From DASZBX01 sp035943635 (lineage in GTDB: Bacteria; Actinomycetota; Actinomycetes; Streptomycetales; Catenulisporaceae): a DNA stretch of 64,000 nt. The stretch covers positions 62,001 through 126,000 of the forward strand of contig DASZBX010000057.1 in the NCBI GenBank assembly GCA_035943635.1. Reading direction: 5' to 3'. Both the position numbers and the translations under genes were made by a program. Positions 10,169-19,012 of this stretch are shown one piece after another. Each line of letters starts with the position of its first letter. Position 1 is the first letter of the stretch. Below the pieces are notes generated by a model, which made no database searches, had not been told where the DNA came from, and saw nothing but the letters and a program-made list of their open reading frames with translations.

Positions 10169-12358
10169 TCAGACGGATCGGCAGACCAACGCGCTTCGCA
10201 GAACTCTGCCTCGTGGTCCGTGCCACTGGAAGTCGCCCTCGCCGTTCTTCGGCCAGAGCAGGTAGTGCATGCTGCCGAGGACCGTGGCGGCGCCGGCGTG
10301 GGTGAAGGCCATCTTCGAGGACTGTCCTCCGTCCAGATGGTGCACCTGCGCCGGATCGAATCCCTCGGCAGCCATCAGGCCGGCGGCTTCGGCGCAGGAG
10401 ACGCCCTGGAACGTCCGGCTGAGCGGCGCACCGTCGAAAACACGCAGGTGCAGCAAGCCGTCGGCCACGCCTATCAGTGTCCGGGCATATCGGTGGCCGG
10501 GGAGAAACGGTGACAGGCCGAGGGAATCGTCGTAACCGTCGAGGTCGCCGCCTGCGTGGTGCGCGGCGGCGAGGCTCGGGCCCACGGAGAAGCCCGACTG
10601 GATCTGCGAGCAGTCCAGGCCGTCGACGGTACTGATCTCCACCTGGTCGCCCTCGCGGAGTTCCCGGGCCAGTTCGCGCGGGCCACGCAGGATGTAGCCG
10701 CCTTCGAACAGGTCGGTCCCGCCACCTTCGCGGACGGCGGTCACGACACTGTTGCTGACGACCACGTCGGCGGCCTGTTCGTCGGCGGGGGTCGTGTTCG
10801 TCGACCGGTCGACCAGGCGCAGGAAGCCGGTCCGCGGCGCGAGCTCGTAGCGGACCCGGCAGTTGGCGGCGCCGAACACGGTCAGGCTGCCGGCGTCGTC
10901 GGCTCGGGGGGTGGTCTTCGAACCCGTCCAGGCGAAAGGCCGGCCCGCGATCCGCAGAGTGCCTCGGGCGTCGAGATTGCGCAGGAGCGGAAACCCTTTG
11001 CAGACCAGGAAGGCCGGCTTGGCGACGGTGGGCAGGGAGACCGTCCGGCCGTCCCGGGCGCACAAGTCCAGGCACGGTTCGGCCGGCTGGTAGTCGGGCT
11101 GGTCGGAGATGAAGGAGAACGATCCGCTCAGCGCCGCGGCAGCGGCGCCGTCGAGCAGGTCGGGCAGGTGGAACCCGGCAGGGTCGCTGTGGGCGCTGAT
11201 CCCGGCCAGGACCGGATCGACGGTCAGGCTGAAGGAGTTCGTGATCCGGCCGTCGCCGAGGTCGATCGTGCGGGCCGAGAATCTGAGGCCGGGGGCGGGA
11301 TTCAGGCGGCTCGGGCGCAGCCGCACGGCGAACGGCTCCTGGTCGACGGCGATCGACTTCACAGCGACGCGGCGTTCGCCGAACGCGCCGCTGATCACGA
11401 CCTGATCGGAATCGGCGCAGCTGTCGGTGTCGGCGGAATGAGAATAGGCGAGGCCGGCCAACGCAGTGGGCTGATCAAGTCCGGCCGGCCGGGCATCCGG
11501 GGCGGCGAGTATGTGCTCGAACTTACCGAGTTCCGCCAGAAGCTCGGTCCCGTCGTGGAATCGCTCCTGCGGCCGGCCGCGCAAGCACCGGTCCACGACA
11601 TCGCTGATCTCCACGGGGATATCGTCGCGCAGCGATGCGGCCGAAGGAAACTCACCGGCGCCCAGCCTGGCAGCGTCCTGGTGCGGTGTCGCCCCCGGTT
11701 CGATCGGCAGGCGCCCGGTCAGAGCCCGGTACGCCAGAATCCCGACGCAGAACACGTCGCTCCACGGCCGGATCGAGCCGCCTGCCGCATGTTCGGGACT
11801 GCGGTAGCCGATCGTGCCGATCCGGTCGGCGTCGCCCGGGTCGCCGTCCGCCAAGCGCCGGGCCAGCCCGGGATCCATCAGGGTGAAGGAGCCGTCCGCC
11901 CGTTCCCGGACGTTGCACGCGTTCACGTCCCGGTGCACGAAGCCGTTCTGGTGAAACGCCGCCAAGGCCTCGGCCAGGTGAACGAGCAGCCTCGCCACCC
12001 GGGCCGGCTCCCAGGGCCGATCGAGGACGGTGTCGAGATCGGCGCCGTCCAGCAGTTCCTCGACCCAGGCGACGCCGTAGGGCAGGTCGCCCTCGTACCT
12101 GAGCTCGACCGCGTCCGCGAGCAGACGCACCACCCGCGGCGAATCGACCGCCGCCAGCACGGCCGTCTCCCGCCGGGCCCGGTCGAACGCGACGCGCACG
12201 GCCGGGCCCGGCGGGACGAGCAGCACCTTCACGGCCGCCGGCCGCCCCTGTCGCAGACATCTGAGGACAAATTTCTGCCCGCCCTGGGCCAGCGGCACCA
12301 GTTCGGTGACGCCCAGGGCCGATTGCAGGTCGGCCAGGACGGTCTGCGGCGAGGTCAC
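10169..12358 (-). CDS. Ser/Thr kinase-phosphodiester glycosidase fusion protein
   Basis: A 729-residue two-domain protein. The kinase occupies ~15-285 with Lys44 (AVKVLL), HRDVNACN at 142-149 (base D144, N149), a DPG at 162-164 in place of DFG, and GTIGYRSPEH at 181-190. The glycine-rich loop is poor (GGQKFV). After a beta-rich middle, the C-terminal ~250 residues match the phosphodiester glycosidase family (NAGPA, PF09992), including LDGGQSSKM near 675-683. There is no signal peptide or membrane segment, so it is probably cytosolic unless secreted by the T7SS. The open frame extends upstream, but that part overlaps the WXG100 gene; GTG 12358, 15 bp after the WXG100 stop, is the sensible start. 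It is the last gene of a leftward operon: sigma factor, putative substrate, WXG100, this. Substrate is unknown. Confidence 0.85.
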   Translation of the reverse strand: MTSPQTVLADLQSALGVTELVPLAQGGQKFVLRCLRQGRPAAVKVLLVPPGPAVRVAFDRARRETAVLAAVDSPRVVRLLADAVELRYEGDLPYGVAWVEELLDGADLDTVLDRPWEPARVARLLVHLAEALAAFHQNGFVHRDVNACNVRERADGSFTLMDPGLARRLADGDPGDADRIGTIGYRSPEHAAGGSIRPWSDVFCVGILAYRALTGRLPIEPGATPHQDAARLGAGEFPSAASLRDDIPVEISDVVDRCLRGRPQERFHDGTELLAELGKFEHILAAPDARPAGLDQPTALAGLAYSHSADTDSCADSDQVVISGAFGERRVAVKSIAVDQEPFAVRLRPSRLNPAPGLRFSARTIDLGDGRITNSFSLTVDPVLAGISAHSDPAGFHLPDLLDGAAAAALSGSFSFISDQPDYQPAEPCLDLCARDGRTVSLPTVAKPAFLVCKGFPLLRNLDARGTLRIAGRPFAWTGSKTTPRADDAGSLTVFGAANCRVRYELAPRTGFLRLVDRSTNTTPADEQAADVVVSNSVVTAVREGGGTDLFEGGYILRGPRELARELREGDQVEISTVDGLDCSQIQSGFSVGPSLAAAHHAGGDLDGYDDSLGLSPFLPGHRYARTLIGVADGLLHLRVFDGAPLSRTFQGVSCAEAAGLMAAEGFDPAQVHHLDGGQSSKMAFTHAGAATVLGSMHYLLWPKNGEGDFQWHGPRGRVLRSALVCRSV

Positions 12359-12372
12359 AGTCCGGCGGTCCG

Positions 12373-12687
12373 TCAGTTGGCCGTCGGGTGGTTGATGCTG
12401 TACGCCATCGACGTGTCCATGGACTGCAGGTTCGTCACCAGCGTGCTGAACATGTTCGCGAAGTTGGTGATGGCCGTGCAGCACTGCACCGCGGCGGTGT
12501 TGAACTGCTCGTACTGGGCCTGGATCGCCGGGCTGGTCTGGGACATCCACAGGCCGCCGTCCTGCTGGAGCAGGCCGTCGACCTGGTTGTGCAGGTTGGT
12601 GATCTGCGGCGCGATGTTGCTTTCCGCGCTGTTGAGCAGGCCGGCGACGGTCTGGATCGTCTCGTAGCTGATATCGATGTCTGCCAT
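12373..12687 (-). CDS. WXG100-family protein (ESAT-6-like)
   Basis: A 104-residue all-helical protein of the size and hairpin pattern of WXG100 substrates (two helices around residue 45-50). The turn reads GLWMSQTSP, so the Trp is present but the Gly of W-x-G is Ser. ATG 12687 is chosen over ATG 12696: GGAAAGGA lies 8 nt upstream of 12687 but overlaps the 12696 codon. There is one central Cys pair (QCC). It sits between the putative substrate gene and the kinase-glycosidase gene in one operon, opposite the T7SS ATPase. It is probably exported by that system, possibly as a dimer. Confidence 0.85.
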   Translation of the reverse strand: MADIDISYETIQTVAGLLNSAESNIAPQITNLHNQVDGLLQQDGGLWMSQTSPAIQAQYEQFNTAAVQCCTAITNFANMFSTLVTNLQSMDTSMAYSINHPTAN

Positions 12688-12740
12688 GGGTGGCATCCTT
12701 TCCGGGGCGGGTCGGGGTCGGGCCGGTCACGCCGTGGTGA

Positions 12741-13646
12741 TCACCAGTACGGACCGTGGTAGGGGGCCGTGCTGTCCGGGTCCGGGTCGCCGTCGCCGGT
12801 ACCGGGTTTCGGGGTGGTGTCGACCCAGCTGGAGTTCCAGTCGGCCCGGGTGTAGGTGCTCGTCTTGCCCGACGTGCTGTCCAGCTCGCTCATGTTGCCC
12901 TTGCCGGACGTGTCGGAGGTGGTGGTGATCGTGTCGGTCGAACCGTCCGGGTTGGTGACCACCTGGGTCGTGTCCTGGGTCGGGCCGTTCGGGCCCCAGC
13001 CCTGGTCCGGCCCGAAGGTCGTCGTCTCGGAGTAGGTCATCCCGTCCCCGGTGACCGTGGTCGTCTCGGAGGTGACCAGGTCGTTCGGCCACGAGCTCGA
13101 CTTCACCCCGGGCGGGGAGTACGGGTCCTGACCGCCCATCGTGTACGTGGTGGTCGCCCCGGTCACGCCCGGCAGCGAGAACGGGTTCGGCACCGGGGTC
13201 GGCGGGGTCGGGTCCGACCCGACCAGCTTGCCGTTCGGGTCCACCTCGTTCTCGAGCTCCTGGGTGTACAGGTCCATCTGCTGCGGGTAGCGCAGGATCG
13301 CGGACATCATGGCGCCCTCGGTCATCGCCGCGGCCTGCGACGCGTCCGCCTCCTCGAAGGTGTCGGCCACGCCCTGGAAGTACCCGGCCAGCTTGTCCAG
13401 GCCGTCCATGGCGTTGGACATCGGCGAGGCCCAGTGGTCGAAGAACGTGCCCAGCGCCCGGTACAGGTTGCGGCTCGGGCCCAGGTCCGGATTGTTCTCG
13501 TTCACCTGGCCCGGCACGGTCAGCGCGATGCCCCGGCCCTCGGCCTTCGCCGTGTTCTGGATCCGGCTGCTCTCCGGAGACAGGCCCTTGATGTCGTTCG
13601 CGGCCTGGTTCAGGAGTCCGTACGCGATGATGAGGTCGAACTGCAT
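12741..13646 (-). CDS. Putative T7SS substrate or adaptor, helical N-terminus with Thr/Ser-rich tail
   Basis: A 301-residue protein. Residues ~1-140 form long amphipathic helices (GTFFDHWASPMSNAMDGLDKL and following), and residues 150-301 are a Pro/Thr/Ser/Gly/Asp-rich low-complexity tail ending in PYW. No signal peptide or membrane segment is seen. This shape is common among actinobacterial T7SS substrates encoded next to WXG100 proteins; the role is inferred from that and from position. It lies 111 bp downstream of the sigma gene and 53 bp upstream of the WXG100 start, on the same strand, in an operon-like arrangement. Confidence 0.75.
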   Translation of the reverse strand: MQFDLIIAYGLLNQAANDIKGLSPESSRIQNTAKAEGRGIALTVPGQVNENNPDLGPSRNLYRALGTFFDHWASPMSNAMDGLDKLAGYFQGVADTFEEADASQAAAMTEGAMMSAILRYPQQMDLYTQELENEVDPNGKLVGSDPTPPTPVPNPFSLPGVTGATTTYTMGGQDPYSPPGVKSSSWPNDLVTSETTTVTGDGMTYSETTTFGPDQGWGPNGPTQDTTQVVTNPDGSTDTITTTSDTSGKGNMSELDSTSGKTSTYTRADWNSSWVDTTPKPGTGDGDPDPDSTAPYHGPYW

Positions 13647-13757
13647 CAGCGCTCTCCTCTTGCGTCGGCGGGCCCCGCGCGGACCCGGTCTCCGACCGTG
13701 GTTACGGCGCGCGGCCCCGTACCGTTCAACGCCCGCGGCCGCGCGGCGCCGGCCGGG

Positions 13758-14303
13758 TCAGGCGCAGGCGCCGTGGCAGGTCCCGGCGGAACACGGTCCG
13801 CCGCACTCCATCGCGGCGCGCACCGCGCGCAGGGCGTGGTGCAGCCGGGACTTGACCGTGCCCTCGGGCACGCCGAGCACCACGGCGGCCTCCGGGACGG
13901 TCTGGTCGAGCAGGTAGACCTGGACCAGGGCGTCGCGGTGCGCCTCGCTCAGGCCGCGCAGCGCGCCGTTTATGGTGTCCCGGTCCAGGAACCGCTCGAA
14001 CGGCTCGTGCGGCTCGACCACCTGGTCCAGCGGGTCCGACTCGGTCTCGGCCGGGCGGGCCACCCTCGCCCGGAACCGGTCGATCGCGATCCGCCGGGCC
14101 ACGGTGAACAGCCACGGCCGCAGCGCCTGCGGGTCGGTGTTGAGGGTGTCCAGGCTGCGCCAGGCCCGCATCATCGTCTCCTGCATCATGTCCTCGGCGG
14201 CCTGCCAGTCGCCGTAGGTCCAGTTCAGCAGGGTCCGCAGGAGGGCCGTCGAGTGGCAGTCGTAGATCGTCTGCATGCGGTCGTCCAGCGCCGTCGCCGT
14301 CAT
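13758..14303 (-). CDS. ECF sigma factor with C-terminal Cys-rich tail
   Basis: A 181-residue ECF sigma factor of the SigL/SigK type. Region 2 has GDWQAAEDMMQETMMRAWR and RPWLFTVARRIAIDRFRAR; region 4 has LSEAHRDALVQVYLL and VPEGTVKSRLHHALR. The start is ATG 14303 with GGGAAAG upstream. The last ~15 residues contain four Cys and one His (ECGGPCSAGTCHGAC), absent from most ECF factors, and could bind a metal or sense redox. No anti-sigma gene is adjacent. As first gene of the leftward operon it may drive T7SS substrate expression. The AAA+ gene diverges from it. Confidence 0.92.
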   Translation of the reverse strand: MTATALDDRMQTIYDCHSTALLRTLLNWTYGDWQAAEDMMQETMMRAWRSLDTLNTDPQALRPWLFTVARRIAIDRFRARVARPAETESDPLDQVVEPHEPFERFLDRDTINGALRGLSEAHRDALVQVYLLDQTVPEAAVVLGVPEGTVKSRLHHALRAVRAAMECGGPCSAGTCHGACA

Positions 14304-14618
14304 GAGTCTTTCCCGTCGTCGTGGTTCTCGCCGTACCGCCCGCACGCGTCGACTCAAGTGAGTGTTCTGCGGCCGGATTACCAGCTTACGTACACGAGGG
14401 GGATTCCGGACTGCGCGCCTGTGACGATCAGGAACCAAAAGCCTGACGGCGCAGGCCGGGGACGGGCGTGGCCGGACGCCCGGCCGGCCGGTGCCGGCGG
14501 CCGGGAGCGCCGCGCGGCGACCGCCCGGCCACCTCGTCGCCGCGCCCCGTTCACCGCAGGCCGCCGAGAATTCATCCGGGCGGTGAACCGTTCGGCGGTC
14601 CGGCCCGTATCCACGGTC
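14304..14618. other. Divergent intergenic region, sigma operon / beta-helix AAA+ gene
   Basis: About 315 bp between the sigma factor start and the chosen start of the rightward AAA+ gene. The part near 14360-14420 is relatively AT-rich (gtgttctgcggccggattaccagc) and could hold the leftward promoter. I see no convincing consensus promoter, operator or RNA. The rightward start is uncertain, so the right end of this gap could shift by about 50 bp either way. Confidence 0.4.
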
Positions 14619-16520
14619 GTGTCTGGAACCCCGGCGGAGCGCGAAGAACCGGGCCGGGCCGCCGGCTCCGTGATGGGCCTGCTGGCCGCGGCCCCGGATG
14701 GCACGGTCGTGCGGATCCCGGCCGGCCGGTACCGGGAGCCGCTCGCGATCGGCCGGGCCGTGACGATGGTGGCCGCCGACGGCCCCGGATCGGTGACGAT
14801 CGACCTGGACCGGCCGTGCGCCGTGCGTGCGGACACCGAGATGCGGGGCCTGACCTTCAGCGGCGCCGGTCTGCTGGCCGGCGGGTCGGTGCGGCTGAAG
14901 CTGACCGACTGCGTGGTGCGCGACGCGGCGTCCACCGGCGTGGGCCTGCGCGACGACGCCCGGCTGACCGCCGCAAGCACCGTCATCACCGCGACCGGGG
15001 GAAACGGCCTGTTCCTCGGCGGATCCGCCAGCGCCCGCCTGGTCGGCTGCGAGGTCGACGGCACCACGTTCAGCGCGGTCCACCTCGCCGGGCACGCGGA
15101 CCTGGAACTCGAACGCTGCACGGTGTCGGCCAGCCGGGAGCACGGCGTGCGGGCCACCGAGGACTCGTCGCTGCGGATCGACGGCGGGTCGGTGCGCGAG
15201 AGCGGCCTGAGCGGGATCAGCGCGGAGACCACCGGCCGGGTGATTTTGACCGGCTGCACCGTGCAGGGCACCGGGCGGGCCGGGATCCTGGTGGGCGCCG
15301 GCGCCGGAGCCCGGATCGAGCGGTGCCGGGTCCAGGACGCGGGCGGCTCCGGCCTGGTGGTGTGGACCGGGGCGACGGTCCAGGCGCGCGGGGTGACGGT
15401 GGAACGGGCCGGGAAGAACGGACTGTTCATCGCCGACGGCGCGCACGGCGAGTTCGACGACTGCGAGATCTCCGGCTCGGCCTATCCGGCGGTGCACGTC
15501 GGCGAGCGGGCCGACCCGGTGCTGCGCGGCCTGCGCATCCACGACGTGGATCAGGACCTGGACATCGCCGAGTCGGCCCGCGCGGTGGTGCAGAACGCGG
15601 ACGTGCGCACGGTCACCGTCTCCACGCTGCCCCCGGAGGCCGGGGACGGCGGCGCGCCGGAGAGCCTGGCCGACCTGACCGCGCAACTCAACAGCCTGAT
15701 CGGGCTGGACTCGGTCAAGCGGGACGTCAACGCGATGGTCAACGTGATGCGCCTGGCCCGTCGGCGGATCGAGATCGGGCTGCCGCCGCCGCCGACCAAC
15801 CGGCACCTGGTGTTCGCCGGGAACCCGGGCACCGGCAAGACCACCGTCGCCCGGCTCTACGGCCGGATCCTGCACACCCTCGGCATGATCGAGCACGGAC
15901 ACCTGGTCGAGGCCGACCGCACGATGCTGGTCGGCGAGTACGTCGGCCACACGGCGCCGAAGACCACGGCGGTGTTCCGCAAGGCGCTGGGCGGGGTGCT
16001 GTTCATCGACGAGGCGTACGCGCTCGCGCCGGTCGGCGGCGGCAACGACTTCGGCCAGGAGGCCGTGGCGACCCTGGTGAAACTGATGGAGGACCACCGG
16101 GACGAGGTGGTGGTGATCGTGGCCGGATATCCGGTCGACATGCACCGGTTCATCGACTCCAACCCGGGCCTGGCCTCGCGGTTCACCCGGACCCTGGTGT
16201 TCGACGACTACTCGGCCGACCAGTTGACCGGGATCGTGGAGCACCAGGTGGCCGAGCACCGGTACGAACTGGGCCCCGGCGCCCGGGACGCGATCACCGG
16301 CTACTTCTCGGTGCTGCACCGGGAGATCGGCTTCGGCAACGGCCGGTCGGCCCGGCAGCTGTTCCAGGCCCTGACCGAGCGGCACGCGCAGCGCACCGCG
16401 GACCTGCCGGCCCCGACCACCCAGGATCTGGTGGAGTTGCTGCCCGAGGACGTTCCGCCGCCGCCCGCGCCGCGCGCCGGCGCCGTGGAGAACGCCCAGC
16501 AGGCCCAGCCGGGCGGCTGA
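14619..16520 (+). CDS. Right-handed beta-helix / AAA+ ATPase (CbxX/CfxQ, EccA-like) fusion
   Basis: About 633 residues. Residues ~20-340 are a right-handed parallel beta-helix (repeating short turns such as GVGLRDDARLTAAST and NGLFLGGSASARLVG). Residues ~345-620 are an AAA+ ATPase of the CbxX/CfxQ group to which EccA belongs: Walker A GNPGTGKT at 401-408, Walker B VLFIDEAYAL near 460, then a sensor and an arginine-finger region (ASRFTRTLVFDDY). EccA-type ATPases act in the cytosol on T7SS substrates, so a chaperone or unfoldase role fits. The beta-helix may bind substrate or assemble. The start is uncertain: GTG 14619 gives a typical lead-in; GTG 14583 and ATG 14673 are alternatives and none has a clear ribosome binding site. 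Confidence 0.88.
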   Translation: MSGTPAEREEPGRAAGSVMGLLAAAPDGTVVRIPAGRYREPLAIGRAVTMVAADGPGSVTIDLDRPCAVRADTEMRGLTFSGAGLLAGGSVRLKLTDCVVRDAASTGVGLRDDARLTAASTVITATGGNGLFLGGSASARLVGCEVDGTTFSAVHLAGHADLELERCTVSASREHGVRATEDSSLRIDGGSVRESGLSGISAETTGRVILTGCTVQGTGRAGILVGAGAGARIERCRVQDAGGSGLVVWTGATVQARGVTVERAGKNGLFIADGAHGEFDDCEISGSAYPAVHVGERADPVLRGLRIHDVDQDLDIAESARAVVQNADVRTVTVSTLPPEAGDGGAPESLADLTAQLNSLIGLDSVKRDVNAMVNVMRLARRRIEIGLPPPPTNRHLVFAGNPGTGKTTVARLYGRILHTLGMIEHGHLVEADRTMLVGEYVGHTAPKTTAVFRKALGGVLFIDEAYALAPVGGGNDFGQEAVATLVKLMEDHRDEVVVIVAGYPVDMHRFIDSNPGLASRFTRTLVFDDYSADQLTGIVEHQVAEHRYELGPGARDAITGYFSVLHREIGFGNGRSARQLFQALTERHAQRTADLPAPTTQDLVELLPEDVPPPPAPRAGAVENAQQAQPGG

Positions 16521-16561
16521 ACGGCCGACGCCGCCGGGCGCTGCCCGTGCCGGTCGGCCGC

Positions 16562-17398
16562 TCAGCCGGCGATCTTCCACAACTGGTGGTTGTTCGAGGA
16601 GTCGCAGGTCGCGGTCGCGTCGGCCACACCCTGCCCGGCGCCCTGCAGGCACTGGCCGTTCGCGTGGTTGATGAGTTCGTATATTCCCGGTCTGACGTAT
16701 TGCGCGGTCCACCGCTTGTCCGGGGTCGAGCCGCGCGGTTGCAGGGTCGTGACGGGGTTGCCGCCGAAGTCGGCCGGGTTCGTGTTGGCTTCGAGACCGA
16801 AGGTCAGATCGGTCAGCTCCGAGTAGATCGCGTACCCGCCGTTGCCGGGCTCGTTCACCAGGTGCCAGCGCTGCGCCTTGGTGCCGTCCGCGGCCCAGGT
16901 GCCGATCAGGGTTCCCGCAGTGGTCCCGCTGTCGGCGAGGTCCAGGACGAAGCCGTCCGCGGTGTCGGTGATCAGCACGTTGTCCGGGGGCGGGATCGGC
17001 TGGGCGGCCGTCGTGGGCGGCGCCACGGCCGGCGCGGCCTGGGTGGTGTGCGGTGCGGCGTGCGTCGTGCGGGACGCGGAAACCGAGGCGGGCGCGGTGG
17101 ATCCCGGCGCGGAGGCCGTGGCCGAGGCGGTCGGTGCGGGCGCGCCGGCCGTGGTCGCGGGCGGGCTGGCCGCGCCGGCCGACGGGCCCTGCGCAGCGGT
17201 TGGGGCCGAGCCTGCCGGGGCGTGGTGCCGGCTGCCGAGGACCAGGACGCCGCCGACCACGACCACGCCCAGGGCCGCGCCGAGGAGCACCCGCCGGCGG
17301 ATCGGCACGGTGCGCGGGGTCCGTGCGGGCGCGGCGGCCGAAGGTCCCCAGACGAATTCGACCTCGTCGACGCCGTGCTTCTTCTCGGTGGGTGCCAC
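16562..17398 (-). CDS. Membrane-anchored protein with ricin-type lectin domain
   Basis: A 278-residue protein. The N-terminus is cytosolic (EFVWGP motif, then RRR), one membrane helix lies at ~36-55, a Ala/Pro/Thr-rich wall-spanning linker at ~58-140, and a C-terminal ~135-residue domain has ricin-B-like features (QRWHLVN, NGQCLQGAG, NNHQLWKI). It is predicted to display a carbohydrate-binding domain outside the cell. It converges with the AAA+ gene, 41 bp apart, and diverges from another anchored lectin-like gene at 17691. The pairing suggests the two may work at the cell wall, possibly near the secretion apparatus; that link is positional only. Confidence 0.75.
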   Translation of the reverse strand: MAPTEKKHGVDEVEFVWGPSAAAPARTPRTVPIRRRVLLGAALGVVVVGGVLVLGSRHHAPAGSAPTAAQGPSAGAASPPATTAGAPAPTASATASAPGSTAPASVSASRTTHAAPHTTQAAPAVAPPTTAAQPIPPPDNVLITDTADGFVLDLADSGTTAGTLIGTWAADGTKAQRWHLVNEPGNGGYAIYSELTDLTFGLEANTNPADFGGNPVTTLQPRGSTPDKRWTAQYVRPGIYELINHANGQCLQGAGQGVADATATCDSSNNHQLWKIAG

Positions 17399-17690
17399 GA
17401 CGGTTCCTAACGCTGGGTGCCGAGGGCCGGCCCGGCCGGGGCCGCCTTCGCCGCCGAATCGACTGTCATGGCAGGGAATACGGCGCGGGAACCTCGATCG
17501 TTCAGTCCGTGCGCCGCCGGTCCGGCCGGGCCGCCCGGTGGCCGGATCCGGTTGCCGCGCCTGCTAATCTGGCTGCGCCCGCAGTGGAGTCAGACGCCGG
17601 ATGAGGCCGAGGCGTATGCGGGTTCGACCACATTGCGGTCAGCTACCGGGGCCGGCGGAACAACCATCGACCATGATCGAGGTGTGACGG

Positions 17691-18725
17691 ATGGCCGTCC
17701 CGGACAAGAGGTCTGACACGCGCGGCGCGAACGGTTCCCGGCTGCCCGAACTGTGGAAGGCGCCGCTGGGCTCGGCCCGCGGCCGGGTGGCGGTGATCGC
17801 GGGAGCGGTGGTACTGGCGCTGGCCGCCTCGGCCACGATCGGTTTCGCGGTGTCCCGGCACCCCGGACCGGACACGTCGAACGTAGCCGCCGGATCACCG
17901 GAGACCGCCTCCGCGGCGCCGCCGAGCACGGCGCCGGGCGGGTTGTCGGGCACGTTCACCCTGCCGTCGTACTGGCCGTCCCCGTCGCCTTCGACCGGTG
18001 CCACGTCCTCGGCCCCGGCCCCGGCGGCTACCGCGCGCCCGACCAGTGGTCCGACCGGCGGTCCGGCCGTGACCAAGCCGGCCCAGCCCGGGTCGTCGGT
18101 GCCGACGCCGATCGGGTCGTGGGCGCTGGGCGACGGCTCGGGCACGACCGCACTGGACTCGGTCGGCCACCACAACGGCGTGGCCGCGAACATCACCTGG
18201 GTCGGCGGGGCGGCCGAGTTCAACGGCACCGACAGCGAGATCACCGTCCCGTACCCGGTGGTCGACACCAGCCCCGGCAAGAGTTTCACGGTCGCCGCCT
18301 GGGTGTGCCTGCGGTCGGCCGACGGATTCGTGACCGCGGTCAGCCAGGACGGCTCCGACTTCAGCGGCTTCTTCCTGGAGTACTCGGGTTCTGACAACCG
18401 GTGGGCGTTCGCCCGGCAGAGCCTGGACGCGGCCGATACCGTCCCGCACCGCGCCCTGTCGACCGCGCCGCCGGCGCTGAACACCTGGACGCCCCTGGTC
18501 GGCGTGTTCAACGGCGCCACCGACGTGCTGCAGCTCTACGTCAACGGACAACTCCAGGGCACCGCGGTCGATCCCACGCCGTTCAAGGCGTCCGGGAACC
18601 TGGTGTTCGGCCGCTCCTTCGCCGGCGGCGGACAGAGCGCCTGGTTCCCCGGCCTGATCGACCACGTCAAGGTTTTCAACCAAGCCCTGACCGGAGCCCA
18701 GATCAGCGCCCTAGGATATCAGTGA
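17691..18725 (+). CDS. Membrane-anchored LamG/concanavalin A-like lectin protein
   Basis: A 344-residue protein: short basic N-terminus, one membrane helix at ~35-55, a Pro/Ala/Thr/Ser linker to ~135, then a LamG-like jellyroll of ~200 residues (SWALGDGSGTTALDSVGHHNG; FTVAAWVCLRS; LVFGRSFAGG; WFPGLIDHVKVFNQ ALTG). Such domains bind sugars or proteins on the outer face. ATG 17691 is preceded by GAGG at short distance. It is divergent from the ricin-domain protein at 16562-17398, with a 292-bp gap in which I see no clear signal. Confidence 0.8.
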   Translation: MAVPDKRSDTRGANGSRLPELWKAPLGSARGRVAVIAGAVVLALAASATIGFAVSRHPGPDTSNVAAGSPETASAAPPSTAPGGLSGTFTLPSYWPSPSPSTGATSSAPAPAATARPTSGPTGGPAVTKPAQPGSSVPTPIGSWALGDGSGTTALDSVGHHNGVAANITWVGGAAEFNGTDSEITVPYPVVDTSPGKSFTVAAWVCLRSADGFVTAVSQDGSDFSGFFLEYSGSDNRWAFARQSLDAADTVPHRALSTAPPALNTWTPLVGVFNGATDVLQLYVNGQLQGTAVDPTPFKASGNLVFGRSFAGGGQSAWFPGLIDHVKVFNQALTGAQISALGYQ

Positions 18726-19012
18726 GCTAATAATCCCGGCATGACGGGGACTCTTCCGGCCGAGCCGGGACCCGGTAGTGCCGTGCCCTCGGCGCGCCTC
18801 GGCAACCGGGTGGCGGCCCGCGAAAACGCCACCCCGGCTGTCGAGCCCCGCTCTTGTATTCCGGCTGATGCAGGTAGAGGATGGCGACGTAACCTACGGT
18901 GTCCACCTGGGTGTCCTGAGTGATCAATGCTCGAGTTTCGGATGCCCCGCCGTGTGCACAGAGCCCGGACCCCACCGTCAGGCACGACATCTGCAGTCCC
19001 CGGGAGGGACCC

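Noticed and set aside
12359..12730. N-terminal extension of the kinase-glycosidase frame to 12730
   Set aside because: It overlaps the well-supported WXG100 gene in another frame and its translation is His/Arg/Gln-rich.
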